Below are positions 1 through 5,815 of a DNA stretch of 5,815 nucleotides, piece after piece. Origin of the DNA: a candidate division TA06 bacterium DG_78 (GTDB taxonomy: Bacteria > Hydrothermota > Tepidihabitantia > SM23-42); contig LJNI01000142.1 of assembly GCA_001303225.1 (NCBI GenBank), positions 1-5,815 on the forward strand. The letters run 5' to 3'. Under the pieces are notes generated by a model. It was not told where the DNA came from and did not search any database. It saw only the letters and a list, made by a program, of their open reading frames with translations. Position 1 is the first letter of the stretch; the number at the start of each line of letters is the position of its first letter. The translations under genes were made by a program, and so were the position numbers.

Positions 1-548
1 GTATGGGAAGGACAGGAAAGATGTTTGCGATTGAATACTTCAATACAAAGGCTGATGTCTATTGTATTGCCAAGGGCATTGCTTCTGGTCTACCCTTAGG
101 TGCGTGTGTGGCGAGGTCGGGTATTATGGATTGGCAACCTGGCTCTCATGCATCAACGTTCGGTGGCAATCCTGTGTCCTGTGTCGCAGCACTCAAAACA
201 ATAGAACTTTTAGAACACGGATTGATCGAGAATGCAGCAAAGCTTGGTGACATTGCAATGGCACGGATTCGTGAAATGGAAACTCACTATGACTGTATCG
301 GTGATGTCCGTGGCAAAGGTCTGATGCTCGCTATCGAGTTCGTTGGTGACCAGATTACGAAAGATCCTGTGCGTGATAAACGTGATGCAGTTGTTTATGA
401 ATGCTTCAAACATGGTCTCTTGTTACTCGGTGCAGGAGAGTCAGCTGTGAGATTTATCCCACCACTCATTATAACCGAAGGGCAATTACAGGTTGGTCTC
501 GATATTTTTGAAAAAGTATTGAAAAAAGTTTTTCGGATGTTCGGATGA
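1..548 (+). CDS. Class III PLP-dependent aminotransferase, C-terminal part (5' end outside window)
   Basis: This is the C-terminal part of a fold-type I, class III aminotransferase (acetylornithine / 4-aminobutyrate / ornithine aminotransferase group), a cytoplasmic enzyme that moves an amino group to a keto acid using pyridoxal phosphate. Numbering from the first complete codon at base 3, the read-through GMGRTGKMFAIE segment leads to AKGIASGLPLGA, where K24 (72-74) is the expected Schiff-base lysine. HASTFGGNP follows at 49-57; its Thr52 is the residue that contacts the cofactor phosphate from the partner subunit. DVRGKGLM is at 101-108, and RFIPPLIIT at 150-158 carries the arginine normally used to hold the substrate carboxylate. 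About 181 of the usual 430-450 residues are present. The ATG at base 3 is internal: the frame is open to the edge and the preceding partial codon fits the family's Gly. The stop is TGA at 546-548. No active-site residue visible here is lost. The class is firm, but substrate and exact name (including a related amino-acid racemase subgroup) cannot be settled from this fragment. Confidence 0.93.
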   Translation, partial: MGRTGKMFAIEYFNTKADVYCIAKGIASGLPLGACVARSGIMDWQPGSHASTFGGNPVSCVAALKTIELLEHGLIENAAKLGDIAMARIREMETHYDCIGDVRGKGLMLAIEFVGDQITKDPVRDKRDAVVYECFKHGLLLLGAGESAVRFIPPLIITEGQLQVGLDIFEKVLKKVFRMFG

Positions 549-559
549 ATGAATAACAA

Positions 560-588
560 AAAAAGGGCTGCTTTAGACAGCCCTTTTT
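560..588. terminator. Bidirectional intrinsic terminator between convergent genes
   Basis: An 11-bp perfect stem pairs 560-570 with 578-588 around a 7-base loop (571-577). The core is GGGCTG/CAGCCC, flanked by an A-tract on the left and a T-tract on the right, so each strand's transcript ends in a GC stem followed by U residues. On the plus strand it lies 11 bases after the aminotransferase stop. On the minus strand it lies 12 bases after the small envelope gene's stop and is followed by seven U residues. It can serve both genes. Confidence 0.92.
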
Positions 589-600
589 AAAATTTTAATT

Positions 601-1086
601 CTATTGAGGCATCATGTAAATACCAAACCACACAGTGACCGTGTCATACCGGTCACCCCAATATTCATCAACGATATAGAAATGGAGCAAGGCTCGTGCA
701 GCGTCACCAGTTCCGAGGTTGTCTCTGACTGGTTGAAGCGGTAGTGATATATTTTGTAAGATAAATGTATCCACGCTCGCGGGATCAACGAGTCCCTCAA
801 TTTGTCCGTATAGAGAAATTTCATCGGGACCAAAGAAGACGTCACCGCCTTCTGTATAATATTCCCACACTAATCTATCCAGAAAACAATCTACAGAATT
901 TTCTGCCACGAAATGAATTTCTTCAATTGTTGCCACAACGGTCGTATCTCCCACATAGGTGTACCATCCTATGGGATTCATATAGGTAATCTTAACATCC
1001 GGCCGCAAACTTGTACCTTCTTTCGCATAGTCACACGCAATATACACAACTACCGCCACCAATAAAAATACCAGAAACTTCTTCAT
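601..1086 (-). CDS. Small exported or membrane-anchored protein, probable lipoprotein, unknown function
   Basis: This is a 161-residue protein that I do not recognise. It opens with a basic MKK n-region and a hydrophobic stretch (about residues 4-17, rich in Leu/Val/Phe) ending in Y-I-A-C at 15-18. This is lipobox-like, but the -3 residue is Tyr rather than Leu/Val/Ile. Cys18 would be the lipidated residue, and Asp19 is the +2 residue that retains lipoproteins in the inner membrane in enterobacteria. The alternative is an uncleaved N-terminal anchor. The remainder, rich in aromatic residues and Val/Thr/Asp with alternating beta-strand character, looks like one extracytoplasmic beta-sandwich domain (inference). 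Start choice: AAGGAGG at 1091-1097 lies 4 bases before the ATG at 1086. The ATG at 1089 is only 1 base away. A TTG at 1113 would add nine residues but lies upstream of the predicted transcript start. Stop is TAG at 601-603, followed by the shared terminator. The gene has its own promoter and no visible tie to its neighbours. Confidence 0.8.
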   Translation of the reverse strand: MKKFLVFLLVAVVVYIACDYAKEGTSLRPDVKITYMNPIGWYTYVGDTTVVATIEEIHFVAENSVDCFLDRLVWEYYTEGGDVFFGPDEISLYGQIEGLVDPASVDTFILQNISLPLQPVRDNLGTGDAARALLHFYIVDEYWGDRYDTVTVWFGIYMMPQ

Positions 1087-1090
1087 CATT

Positions 1091-1097
1091 CCTCCTT
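1091..1097 (-). promoter_or_regulatory. Strong ribosome binding site AAGGAGG
   Basis: The minus-strand sequence AAGGAGG is a full Shine-Dalgarno match. It is 4 bases before the ATG at 1086-1084 and only 1 base before the ATG at 1089-1087, so it favours the downstream ATG. It contrasts with the large regulator, which has no such site. Confidence 0.85.
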
Positions 1098-1112
1098 TTC
1101 CACTTTTTAACA

Positions 1113-1140
1113 ATTTTATTCAATATTTTTTATTTGTCAA
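1113..1140 (-). promoter_or_regulatory. Sigma70-type promoter of the small envelope gene
   Basis: On the minus strand, a perfect -35 TTGACA (1140-1135) is followed after 16 bases by TAAAAT (1118-1113), a five-of-six match to the -10 consensus. Transcription would start near 1106, giving a leader of about 20 bases that contains the AAGGAGG site. Just upstream is a perfect AT-only palindrome, TTAATATTAA (1150-1159), which could be an operator or chance in AT-rich DNA. No convincing terminator for the large regulator is seen in 1114-1200, so some read-through from it into this gene is possible. Confidence 0.75.
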
Positions 1141-1200
1141 GATGTAAAATTAATATTAAACCCGTGGTCTTCAAAATTTACTGTCAACAATAGAAGATTA

Positions 1201-4200
1201 TTAATGAGATGAATCCACGAGTGAATGGTACAGGTCTTCTGTTTCTTGGTCTGGACTACTATGGAGTTCTTTTTGTAGTACCTGTTTCAGAACATTGTAG
1301 CATGTTTTGATTGCTGCTACACGTCCGAGTCGATAGAGACTTTTCATGTATAATCGTGCAATTTCTTCTGATAATGGATCAATGGATAGATATGTGTCAC
1401 ATGCTGTAACACAACTACGGTCGTCACCATGTTTTGAAGAGTATTGAGCAAACCAATGCAGTGCACGCAATCGATGTTCACGAAAGCGACGTCGTACCAC
1501 ATCTGTCCAAGAATCATAAATTTCAGGTAAATAATCTCCTTTGTAGAGATCCAAAACATGGCGAATAACGTGCGCTTTTTCTTGATCTAATCCGACCCGT
1601 TCTGCTTCTTTGAGTAGAAATTCATACTCTTCAGTATCTACTTGTAATGCAACTTCGGGTAATAACTGATATTTCCCGTGTTGCCGCATAAAAATTTCAC
1701 TCTGGGCAATTTTGCCTGGCAGAGCTTTGGTGAGTGATTGTCGCATCCGTGTCGCAGTCGTTCTGAAATTTATACTTGCGCGTTTTTTGGGAAGGCTAGG
1801 CCATAACCGTTCGAGTATAACCTCACGGTGTACTGGCGACTCACGCTGGGTAATCAAAAATGCAAACAGTGATCGTGTTTTCTCAGTTGGCCAGACGACT
1901 GGTAATGGATTGTCCTTTTTGTCAAATAATTGGAGTCCACCGAAACACTGCACCTTTATTTCCAGTTGTGGCCTCTCTTTTGGCACGTTGAGCGATAAGA
2001 GGTAATTCTTCTCGATGCCATGTTGCTGGGCAATCTTGATGAGATTGGGATTGAGACGTAATTCGCGCAGTAAGATGCCGCTATATCCTTTTATCTTTGC
2101 GAGATGTATGGCGCGGCGAAGGTACTTCGTAGCTTCCAGCTGTTTATTTACAGCGAGATAAAAGGTTGCACATGCAAAGTATGAGAGGCATTCACTCACC
2201 TTACGACTAAATTTTTGTGCTAATCGCAGACTTGTCATAATTGGCTCTTCAGCTTTTTTGAATTCGCCTAGGGCAACGTGCAATAAACCGATTTCCCTCA
2301 TGACAAAAATACCCGAAGGACTTTCTATATTGTTCACCTTTTGTCGCAATTGTTTAAGTTTTTCTTCTGCCTTTGTATAATCTCCTTGGTATCGATAGAG
2401 GCGACTAAAATCCCGAAGCATCGCAATCTCTTGTTCTGTCCACTGCAATTGTTTGAAACCACTGAAGGCTTTACTGAAATACTGTTCTGCGAGTTTCCAT
2501 TGTGTTTTTTGCAGATAGAGTGCACCAAAAGCTTGCTGGAGTGCAGCTTTTGACCAAGGGTCTTCATAAGGTCGACACAATGCCCAGCCTTGGTCCAGAC
2601 ACTGTTCAGCCCACGCTAATTTACCGAGAGCGATAGCAGTCTTTGCAGCATTAGCAAAAATTATGCCGAATTGCAACCGGTAGTCATCCTTAATTCTTTC
2701 AATCAGTGGTTCAAATAATTCGAATGCCGTACGCATGTCACCTTGCGAAAATGGGAGATATGCCAAATTATTTCCGGTCGTGATCAAATTAGAAAAATCT
2801 TTAGTGTATTCAGCTAATCGATAGGCTTTCAGCAAGTATATCCTCGCCTTTTTGAAATCGCCTGTTGCTCTCAATACCAGACCAATAGAATTAAATAAAT
2901 TCACCCTCAACTTATCTTCGCAATGAGGGCACGCCTTTAATGCTCTGTAGTGGTACTTTAATGCCGTATCATGGAATCCTTTTGTCCACATGAGAGTACC
3001 GTGTTCCATCAGTGCAAATGCCAGATCAGACATATTGCCTGTACTCTTGAGCAGGTGTTCTGCTTTCGTATAAAGTTCTTCTGCTTTCTGGAGGTCTCCG
3101 CGCATTCGATATAGATCACCTTGTGTGACTAAAAGCCGTGGTTGTCCCTCAAGTATGCTCTCGGGAATCTGTTTGAGCCACGTATCGAGTGTAGTGAATC
3201 GCAGTTGGTTTTCTATCTGTTTTGAAATGTGGGCGATGAGCTTACCAGCCCACGTATAATTCTCTACTGTTAAATAATGCTGAATTGCTTGTTCGATTTG
3301 TCCTTTTTTCTCATAGTACCGTGCCGCCTTGAGATTGAGTGATTTCTGTAAACGATCATTGTCGATACGCTCCAAGAGAAATTGCCGAAACAGAAAGTGA
3401 TACTTGAACTCATCTTTGCCAATCGTTGAAACAAACAAATTCCGATGTTCAAGATCACGTAACAATCTCACCGAATTTTTCATTCCTAGAACCACATTAC
3501 AAGCATCAGGCGTCATTGTTTCTAAGACCGCACTGCATTTTAAAAAATCCTGAACTTGAGGACTCTCACCAGTTAAAATTTCATTAGCAAAATACTCAAA
3601 AAGCGGCTGGCTCTGTGCCATATACCCATTTAATGTTTCCTTGACTGTTTTTCTATCCCTACCTGCTGACTGGATGATTAATTGGATGCCAGTAACCCAT
3701 CCTTCAGTATGCTCAGATACACGACGCAACTCATCATCTGAAGGCATCACCCGATACACGCCGGTTAGGAGTGCCTTAATTTCATCGTGGGTGAATGTTA
3801 AATCATCACGTGATAATTCAAAAAGACTCTGCTTTGACCGCCATTTGGCAAGTGAATTAAGTGCAGGCGTAGTTCGGGAAGCAATGAGCACATGTACAGT
3901 ATCTGGTAAATGGTCAATAAAGTAATTTAATGCTTTATGGACCATGCTGTCTTTAAGAATGGTATGGTAGTCGTCGAAAAGCAAGAGGACCTTCTCGGTT
4001 CGTTTCTCCACTAACTCGTTGATTAATGTTCCCATGACAAGTTCATAGTTCTTAGCAACATCAATACCGTGTTCTAGTAATCCACTGCTTCGTTCAACAA
4101 CGTAGGGTTGGAGTTTTTCCAGTCCATGCATTAAGTAAGAAAAAAATACCATTAAATCACTATCTGTTCTATCTAAATTATAGAATATAACAGGTACGTT

Positions 4201-4941
4201 TTGGTACTGGATAAACTGGGTCAAGAGTGTTGTTTTACCGTAACCAGCATCAGCAATTACACTAATGATTTTTTTGTCGAGATTTTCTTTGAGTAATGAA
4301 ACGAGTCGTGTTCTTAAGATAACATTTTCTTTCAATATTGGTGGTGAAAGTTTGGTTCTTAAAATAAACGGTTCTGCACGTTTTTGTTTCTGTAGTTTGA
4401 TCGTATGTAATTGTGTATCAGCTTTCTTTATCAACGTACGAGATTGGGTTCCATCACCAGGATAAATTGCTACACCAATACTCAATTCTAGATGCAGTGT
4501 ATTTTTACCATCAATAATGAATTCATATGTTTCCACTGTTGTTTTCAAACGCTTGAGAATACTCATTGCAATGGCTTTTCCTGTATTAGGCAAAATGATA
4601 GCGATCTCATCATCACTATAACGGAAACAAATGTCAATCCTGCGTACTGATTTTTTTAGAAGCTTAGCCAAATCGCTCAGAACTCTATCTCCAGCTGCGT
4701 GTCCATACGTATCGTTAACCATTCTAAATTTATTAATATCGATCATAAACAGTGAAAAATTTTCGCCGTACTTCTTTGAGATTTTGATTGTATTTTTTAA
4801 ATATGTATCAAAGTGCTGATGATTATAAAGCCCCGTGAGGTGGCCTGTTTTTACTGATTTTGCAGCGGTTGCCTGTGATTTAGAAAACTTGGCAGAATTA
4901 TTTCTTTTGTGCATCACCTTATATTTCTTTACACCACCCAT
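1201..4941 (-). CDS. GGDEF-like / MalT-type STAND ATPase / TPR / SARP-BTAD transcriptional regulator
   Basis: This is a 1246-residue cytoplasmic regulator with no membrane segment. A basic 32-residue leader precedes a GGDEF-family domain (33-185): TGLYN 36-40, metal Asp68, N76-D77, GHAAGD 80-85, the I-site motif RRID 100-103, and the degenerate signature SDDEI 109-113. A MalT-family STAND ATPase follows (about 195-530): TKLSPP 196-201, Walker A with Lys236 and T237, Walker B LLFDDYH 320-326, sensor ASRTTPAL 354-361, TEGWVTGIQL 412-421, and YHFLFRQFL 514-522. TPR-type repeats at 535-950 recur about every 40 residues. The C-terminus is an OmpR-like winged helix (about 995-1095) and a BTAD domain (about 1098-1242), the SARP output module that replaces MalT's LuxR helix-turn-helix. 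In the family, ATP and an inducer drive oligomerisation and promoter activation; the inducer here is unknown. The ATG at 4941 has no Shine-Dalgarno, but a promoter ends just before it. Stop is TAA at 1203-1201. It lies 119 bases after a tandem paralogue in the same orientation. Confidence 0.94.
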   Translation of the reverse strand: MGGVKKYKVMHKRNNSAKFSKSQATAAKSVKTGHLTGLYNHQHFDTYLKNTIKISKKYGENFSLFMIDINKFRMVNDTYGHAAGDRVLSDLAKLLKKSVRRIDICFRYSDDEIAIILPNTGKAIAMSILKRLKTTVETYEFIIDGKNTLHLELSIGVAIYPGDGTQSRTLIKKADTQLHTIKLQKQKRAEPFILRTKLSPPILKENVILRTRLVSLLKENLDKKIISVIADAGYGKTTLLTQFIQYQNVPVIFYNLDRTDSDLMVFFSYLMHGLEKLQPYVVERSSGLLEHGIDVAKNYELVMGTLINELVEKRTEKVLLLFDDYHTILKDSMVHKALNYFIDHLPDTVHVLIASRTTPALNSLAKWRSKQSLFELSRDDLTFTHDEIKALLTGVYRVMPSDDELRRVSEHTEGWVTGIQLIIQSAGRDRKTVKETLNGYMAQSQPLFEYFANEILTGESPQVQDFLKCSAVLETMTPDACNVVLGMKNSVRLLRDLEHRNLFVSTIGKDEFKYHFLFRQFLLERIDNDRLQKSLNLKAARYYEKKGQIEQAIQHYLTVENYTWAGKLIAHISKQIENQLRFTTLDTWLKQIPESILEGQPRLLVTQGDLYRMRGDLQKAEELYTKAEHLLKSTGNMSDLAFALMEHGTLMWTKGFHDTALKYHYRALKACPHCEDKLRVNLFNSIGLVLRATGDFKKARIYLLKAYRLAEYTKDFSNLITTGNNLAYLPFSQGDMRTAFELFEPLIERIKDDYRLQFGIIFANAAKTAIALGKLAWAEQCLDQGWALCRPYEDPWSKAALQQAFGALYLQKTQWKLAEQYFSKAFSGFKQLQWTEQEIAMLRDFSRLYRYQGDYTKAEEKLKQLRQKVNNIESPSGIFVMREIGLLHVALGEFKKAEEPIMTSLRLAQKFSRKVSECLSYFACATFYLAVNKQLEATKYLRRAIHLAKIKGYSGILLRELRLNPNLIKIAQQHGIEKNYLLSLNVPKERPQLEIKVQCFGGLQLFDKKDNPLPVVWPTEKTRSLFAFLITQRESPVHREVILERLWPSLPKKRASINFRTTATRMRQSLTKALPGKIAQSEIFMRQHGKYQLLPEVALQVDTEEYEFLLKEAERVGLDQEKAHVIRHVLDLYKGDYLPEIYDSWTDVVRRRFREHRLRALHWFAQYSSKHGDDRSCVTACDTYLSIDPLSEEIARLYMKSLYRLGRVAAIKTCYNVLKQVLQKELHSSPDQETEDLYHSLVDSSH

Positions 4942-4952
4942 ACTTAAAATAA

Positions 4953-4980
4953 ATTGTAGTCAGTAAATTTTACATGTCAA
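4953..4980 (-). promoter_or_regulatory. Promoter of the large regulator, giving a near-leaderless transcript
   Basis: On the minus strand, a perfect TTGACA (4980-4975) is separated by 16 bases from TACAAT (4958-4953), a five-of-six -10 match. The start site is predicted near 4946, only about 5 bases before the ATG at 4941. The ten bases before the ATG contain no purine-rich Shine-Dalgarno. Promoter position and missing ribosome site agree with each other, which supports leaderless translation. The spacer contains a palindrome, GTAAA-T-TTTAC (4963-4973). Confidence 0.72.
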
Positions 4981-4991
4981 GGAGATATCAA
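4974..4991 (-). promoter_or_regulatory. Candidate SARP-type operator: two heptamers at 11-bp period
   Basis: Read on the minus strand, TTGATAT (4991-4985) and TTGACAT (4980-4974) match at six of seven bases and are separated by exactly four bases, an 11-bp period. SARP regulators such as ActII-ORF4 and DnrI are known to bind direct heptamers with this geometry near the -35. The downstream copy here contains the -35 hexamer. Only two copies exist and one is a consensus -35, so chance is possible. Confidence 0.35.
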
Positions 4992-5010
4992 AAGCTGTAC
5001 TCCTTTGACA
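4975..5010. repeat. Imperfect inverted repeat overlapping the -35
   Basis: TGTCAAGGAG (4975-4984) and CTCCTTTGACA (5000-5010) are inverted copies, differing by one extra base in the right arm, around a 15-base spacer. The left arm covers the -35 of the large regulator. It could be a dyad operator. Alternatively it could fold in the 3' tail of the upstream gene's transcript, although no U-run follows it. Confidence 0.5.
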
Positions 5011-5060
5011 ATAGATTTTTTAACGGGTTAATCTTTTTATACGATAGCTATCAATGTAAA

Positions 5061-5815
5061 TTATTGAGCTGATCGAGATTGCAGGAGTGACCGGTAAAGG
5101 TCCTGTGTTTTGGCGGAGGGGCTGCTGCAAAGTTCCTTTCTTAATCTTTGCTGAAAAGATGTGTAATATGCCTTAACTGCTGCGAGACGTCCCGTGTGAG
5201 CTAAACACATCATATATATACGGGCGATTTCTTCTGAAAGTGGTTCTACGCTCAGATAAGATTCGCACGCTGTAATACAGCCAAAATTATTACCCTGCTC
5301 CTTTGCGTACTGTGCTAACCAATGCAGGGCACTCAGTCGACGTTCACGGAGGCTTCGGCGAAGAACGTCTGTCCATGAATCGTATATTTCAGGGAGATAA
5401 TCTCCCTTATAGAGAGTCAACGCCTGTTCTATAATCTTTGCCTTTTCTTCAGGAGAACTGGCTCTCTCTGCTTCTTTGAGAAGGAGAGTAAACTCATCAG
5501 AATCTACGTGGAACTGAATATCGGGGAGCAGTTGATATTTACCCTGGTGACATACAAAGATCTGTTGCCGATCGACTTGTCTTGAAAACACTTTACTAAT
5601 CGTTTGCCGCATACGCGAGGCTGTGGTTCTGAAATTGATACTTGCGCGGTCTTTTGGGAATCCAGGCCAAAGTGTTTCAATAAGCGTTTCACGACGTATT
5701 GGTGTTTCTCGATGTGTAACCAGAAAAGCGAACATTGACTGTGTTTTCTCTGTTGGCCAAATAAGAGGAAGTACTGCTCCTTTTTGATCTTTCAATTGTA
5801 GCCCACCGAAACATT
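5061..5815 (-). CDS. Tandem paralogous SARP/BTAD regulator, C-terminal part (5' end outside window)
   Basis: The last 250 complete residues of a second regulator are visible, and the frame is open to the right edge. They align without gaps until the final few residues with residues 999-1246 of the downstream regulator, with about 140 of 248 identical by hand count. Visible parts are CFGGLQL, the winged helix with WPTEKT and RASINFRTTASRMRQ, HQGKYQLLP, and the BTAD domain with LYKGDYLPEIYDSWTDV and PLSEEIARIYM. The role should be DNA binding and transcription activation, with BTAD aiding oligomerisation. Whether it also has the ATPase, TPR and GGDEF-like parts cannot be seen. A TTG at 5795-5793 could mimic a start, but the residues before it (CFGGLQ) still match the paralogue, so it is internal. 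Stop is TAA at 5063-5061. No good terminator follows: a GATAGCTATC palindrome (5043-5052) and a short TTAAC/GTTAA pair lie in the gap, neither with a proper loop. Confidence 0.9.
   Translation of the reverse strand, partial: CFGGLQLKDQKGAVLPLIWPTEKTQSMFAFLVTHRETPIRRETLIETLWPGFPKDRASINFRTTASRMRQTISKVFSRQVDRQQIFVCHQGKYQLLPDIQFHVDSDEFTLLLKEAERASSPEEKAKIIEQALTLYKGDYLPEIYDSWTDVLRRSLRERRLSALHWLAQYAKEQGNNFGCITACESYLSVEPLSEEIARIYMMCLAHTGRLAAVKAYYTSFQQRLRKELCSSPSAKTQDLYRSLLQSRSAQ

Larger units (their letters stand above)
4942..5060. other. Intergenic control region between tandem regulators
   Basis: This 119-base gap holds the downstream regulator's promoter, the inverted repeat around its -35, the 11-bp-spaced heptamers, and a perfect palindrome GATAGCTATC (5043-5052). 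There is no sign of translation. The gap and a separate promoter indicate that the two paralogues need not be one transcription unit, although read-through is not excluded because no intrinsic terminator is evident. Confidence 0.7.

Noticed and set aside
3..5. ATG at base 3 as start of the aminotransferase
   Set aside because: It falls in the middle of the conserved G-M-G-R-T-G segment, and the PLP lysine would be only 24 residues from the N-terminus.
1084..1113. Extended start (TTG at 1113) for the small envelope gene
   Set aside because: It lies inside the predicted -10 and upstream of the predicted transcript start, and it would run translation through the AAGGAGG site that serves the ATG at 1086.
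1168..1197. Hairpin TCTTC...GAAGA after the large regulator as terminator
   Set aside because: A 5-bp stem with a 20-base loop and no following U-tract is too weak.
3641..3925. Plus-strand open frame antisense to the STAND domain
   Set aside because: It has no ribosome site or recognisable domain and lies wholly opposite a well-conserved coding region. The other short overlapping frames were dropped for the same reason.
5005..5027. Plus-strand promoter from TTGACA at 5005-5010
   Set aside because: No good -10 lies at 16-18 bases and there is no plus-strand gene downstream. The hexamer is explained as the right arm of the inverted repeat.
5020..5052. Terminator after the right-hand regulator
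   Set aside because: TTAAC/GTTAA has only a 2-base loop and GATAGCTATC has none. Neither gives a stable GC stem followed directly by a U-run.
5793..5795. TTG as start of the right-hand regulator fragment
   Set aside because: The frame continues to the window edge, and the residues before it (CFGGLQ) match the paralogue position for position.

Overview
The window reads as chromosomal DNA from a moderately AT-rich bacterium with ordinary bacterial signals: sigma70-type TTGACA promoters, one strong AGGAGG ribosome binding site and a hairpin/U-tract terminator. The mix of a MalT-like STAND ATPase fused to a SARP/BTAD output domain, plus a short MKK-type envelope protein rich in beta-strand, resembles uncultivated candidate phyla such as WOR-3/Stahlbacteria. 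That placement is an impression from memory of the families and is low confidence.

Layout. Bases 1-548 (+) are the C-terminal 40% or so of a class III PLP aminotransferase whose start lies off the left edge. A compact bidirectional terminator (560-588) separates it from a convergent small envelope or lipoprotein gene (1086-601, -). Upstream of that gene, 1114-1200 holds its promoter. Bases 4941-1201 (-) encode one 1246-residue protein that fills most of the window. Bases 4942-5060 form its promoter region. Bases 5815-5061 (-) are the C-terminal 250 residues of a second regulator, a close paralogue in tandem, cut by the right edge.

The main interest is the 1246-residue regulator. In order it has an N-terminal GGDEF-family domain, a MalT-type STAND ATPase, a TPR superhelix with a regular 40-residue period, and a SARP-type OmpR-like winged helix with a BTAD domain. 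The GGDEF signature is degenerate (SDDEI) but the RxxD inhibitory-site motif stands in exactly the canonical position. This suggests a c-di-GMP receptor domain wired to an ATP-dependent transcriptional switch. The best promoter (TTGACA-16-TACAAT) puts the transcript start about five bases before the ATG, and no Shine-Dalgarno is visible, so the mRNA is probably leaderless. The promoter also carries two heptamers at an 11-bp period and an imperfect inverted repeat, both overlapping the -35, which are candidates for autoregulation or control by the paralogue.

Nothing in the sequence links the aminotransferase or the small envelope protein functionally to the regulators. No RNA genes, CRISPR arrays or mobile elements are seen.
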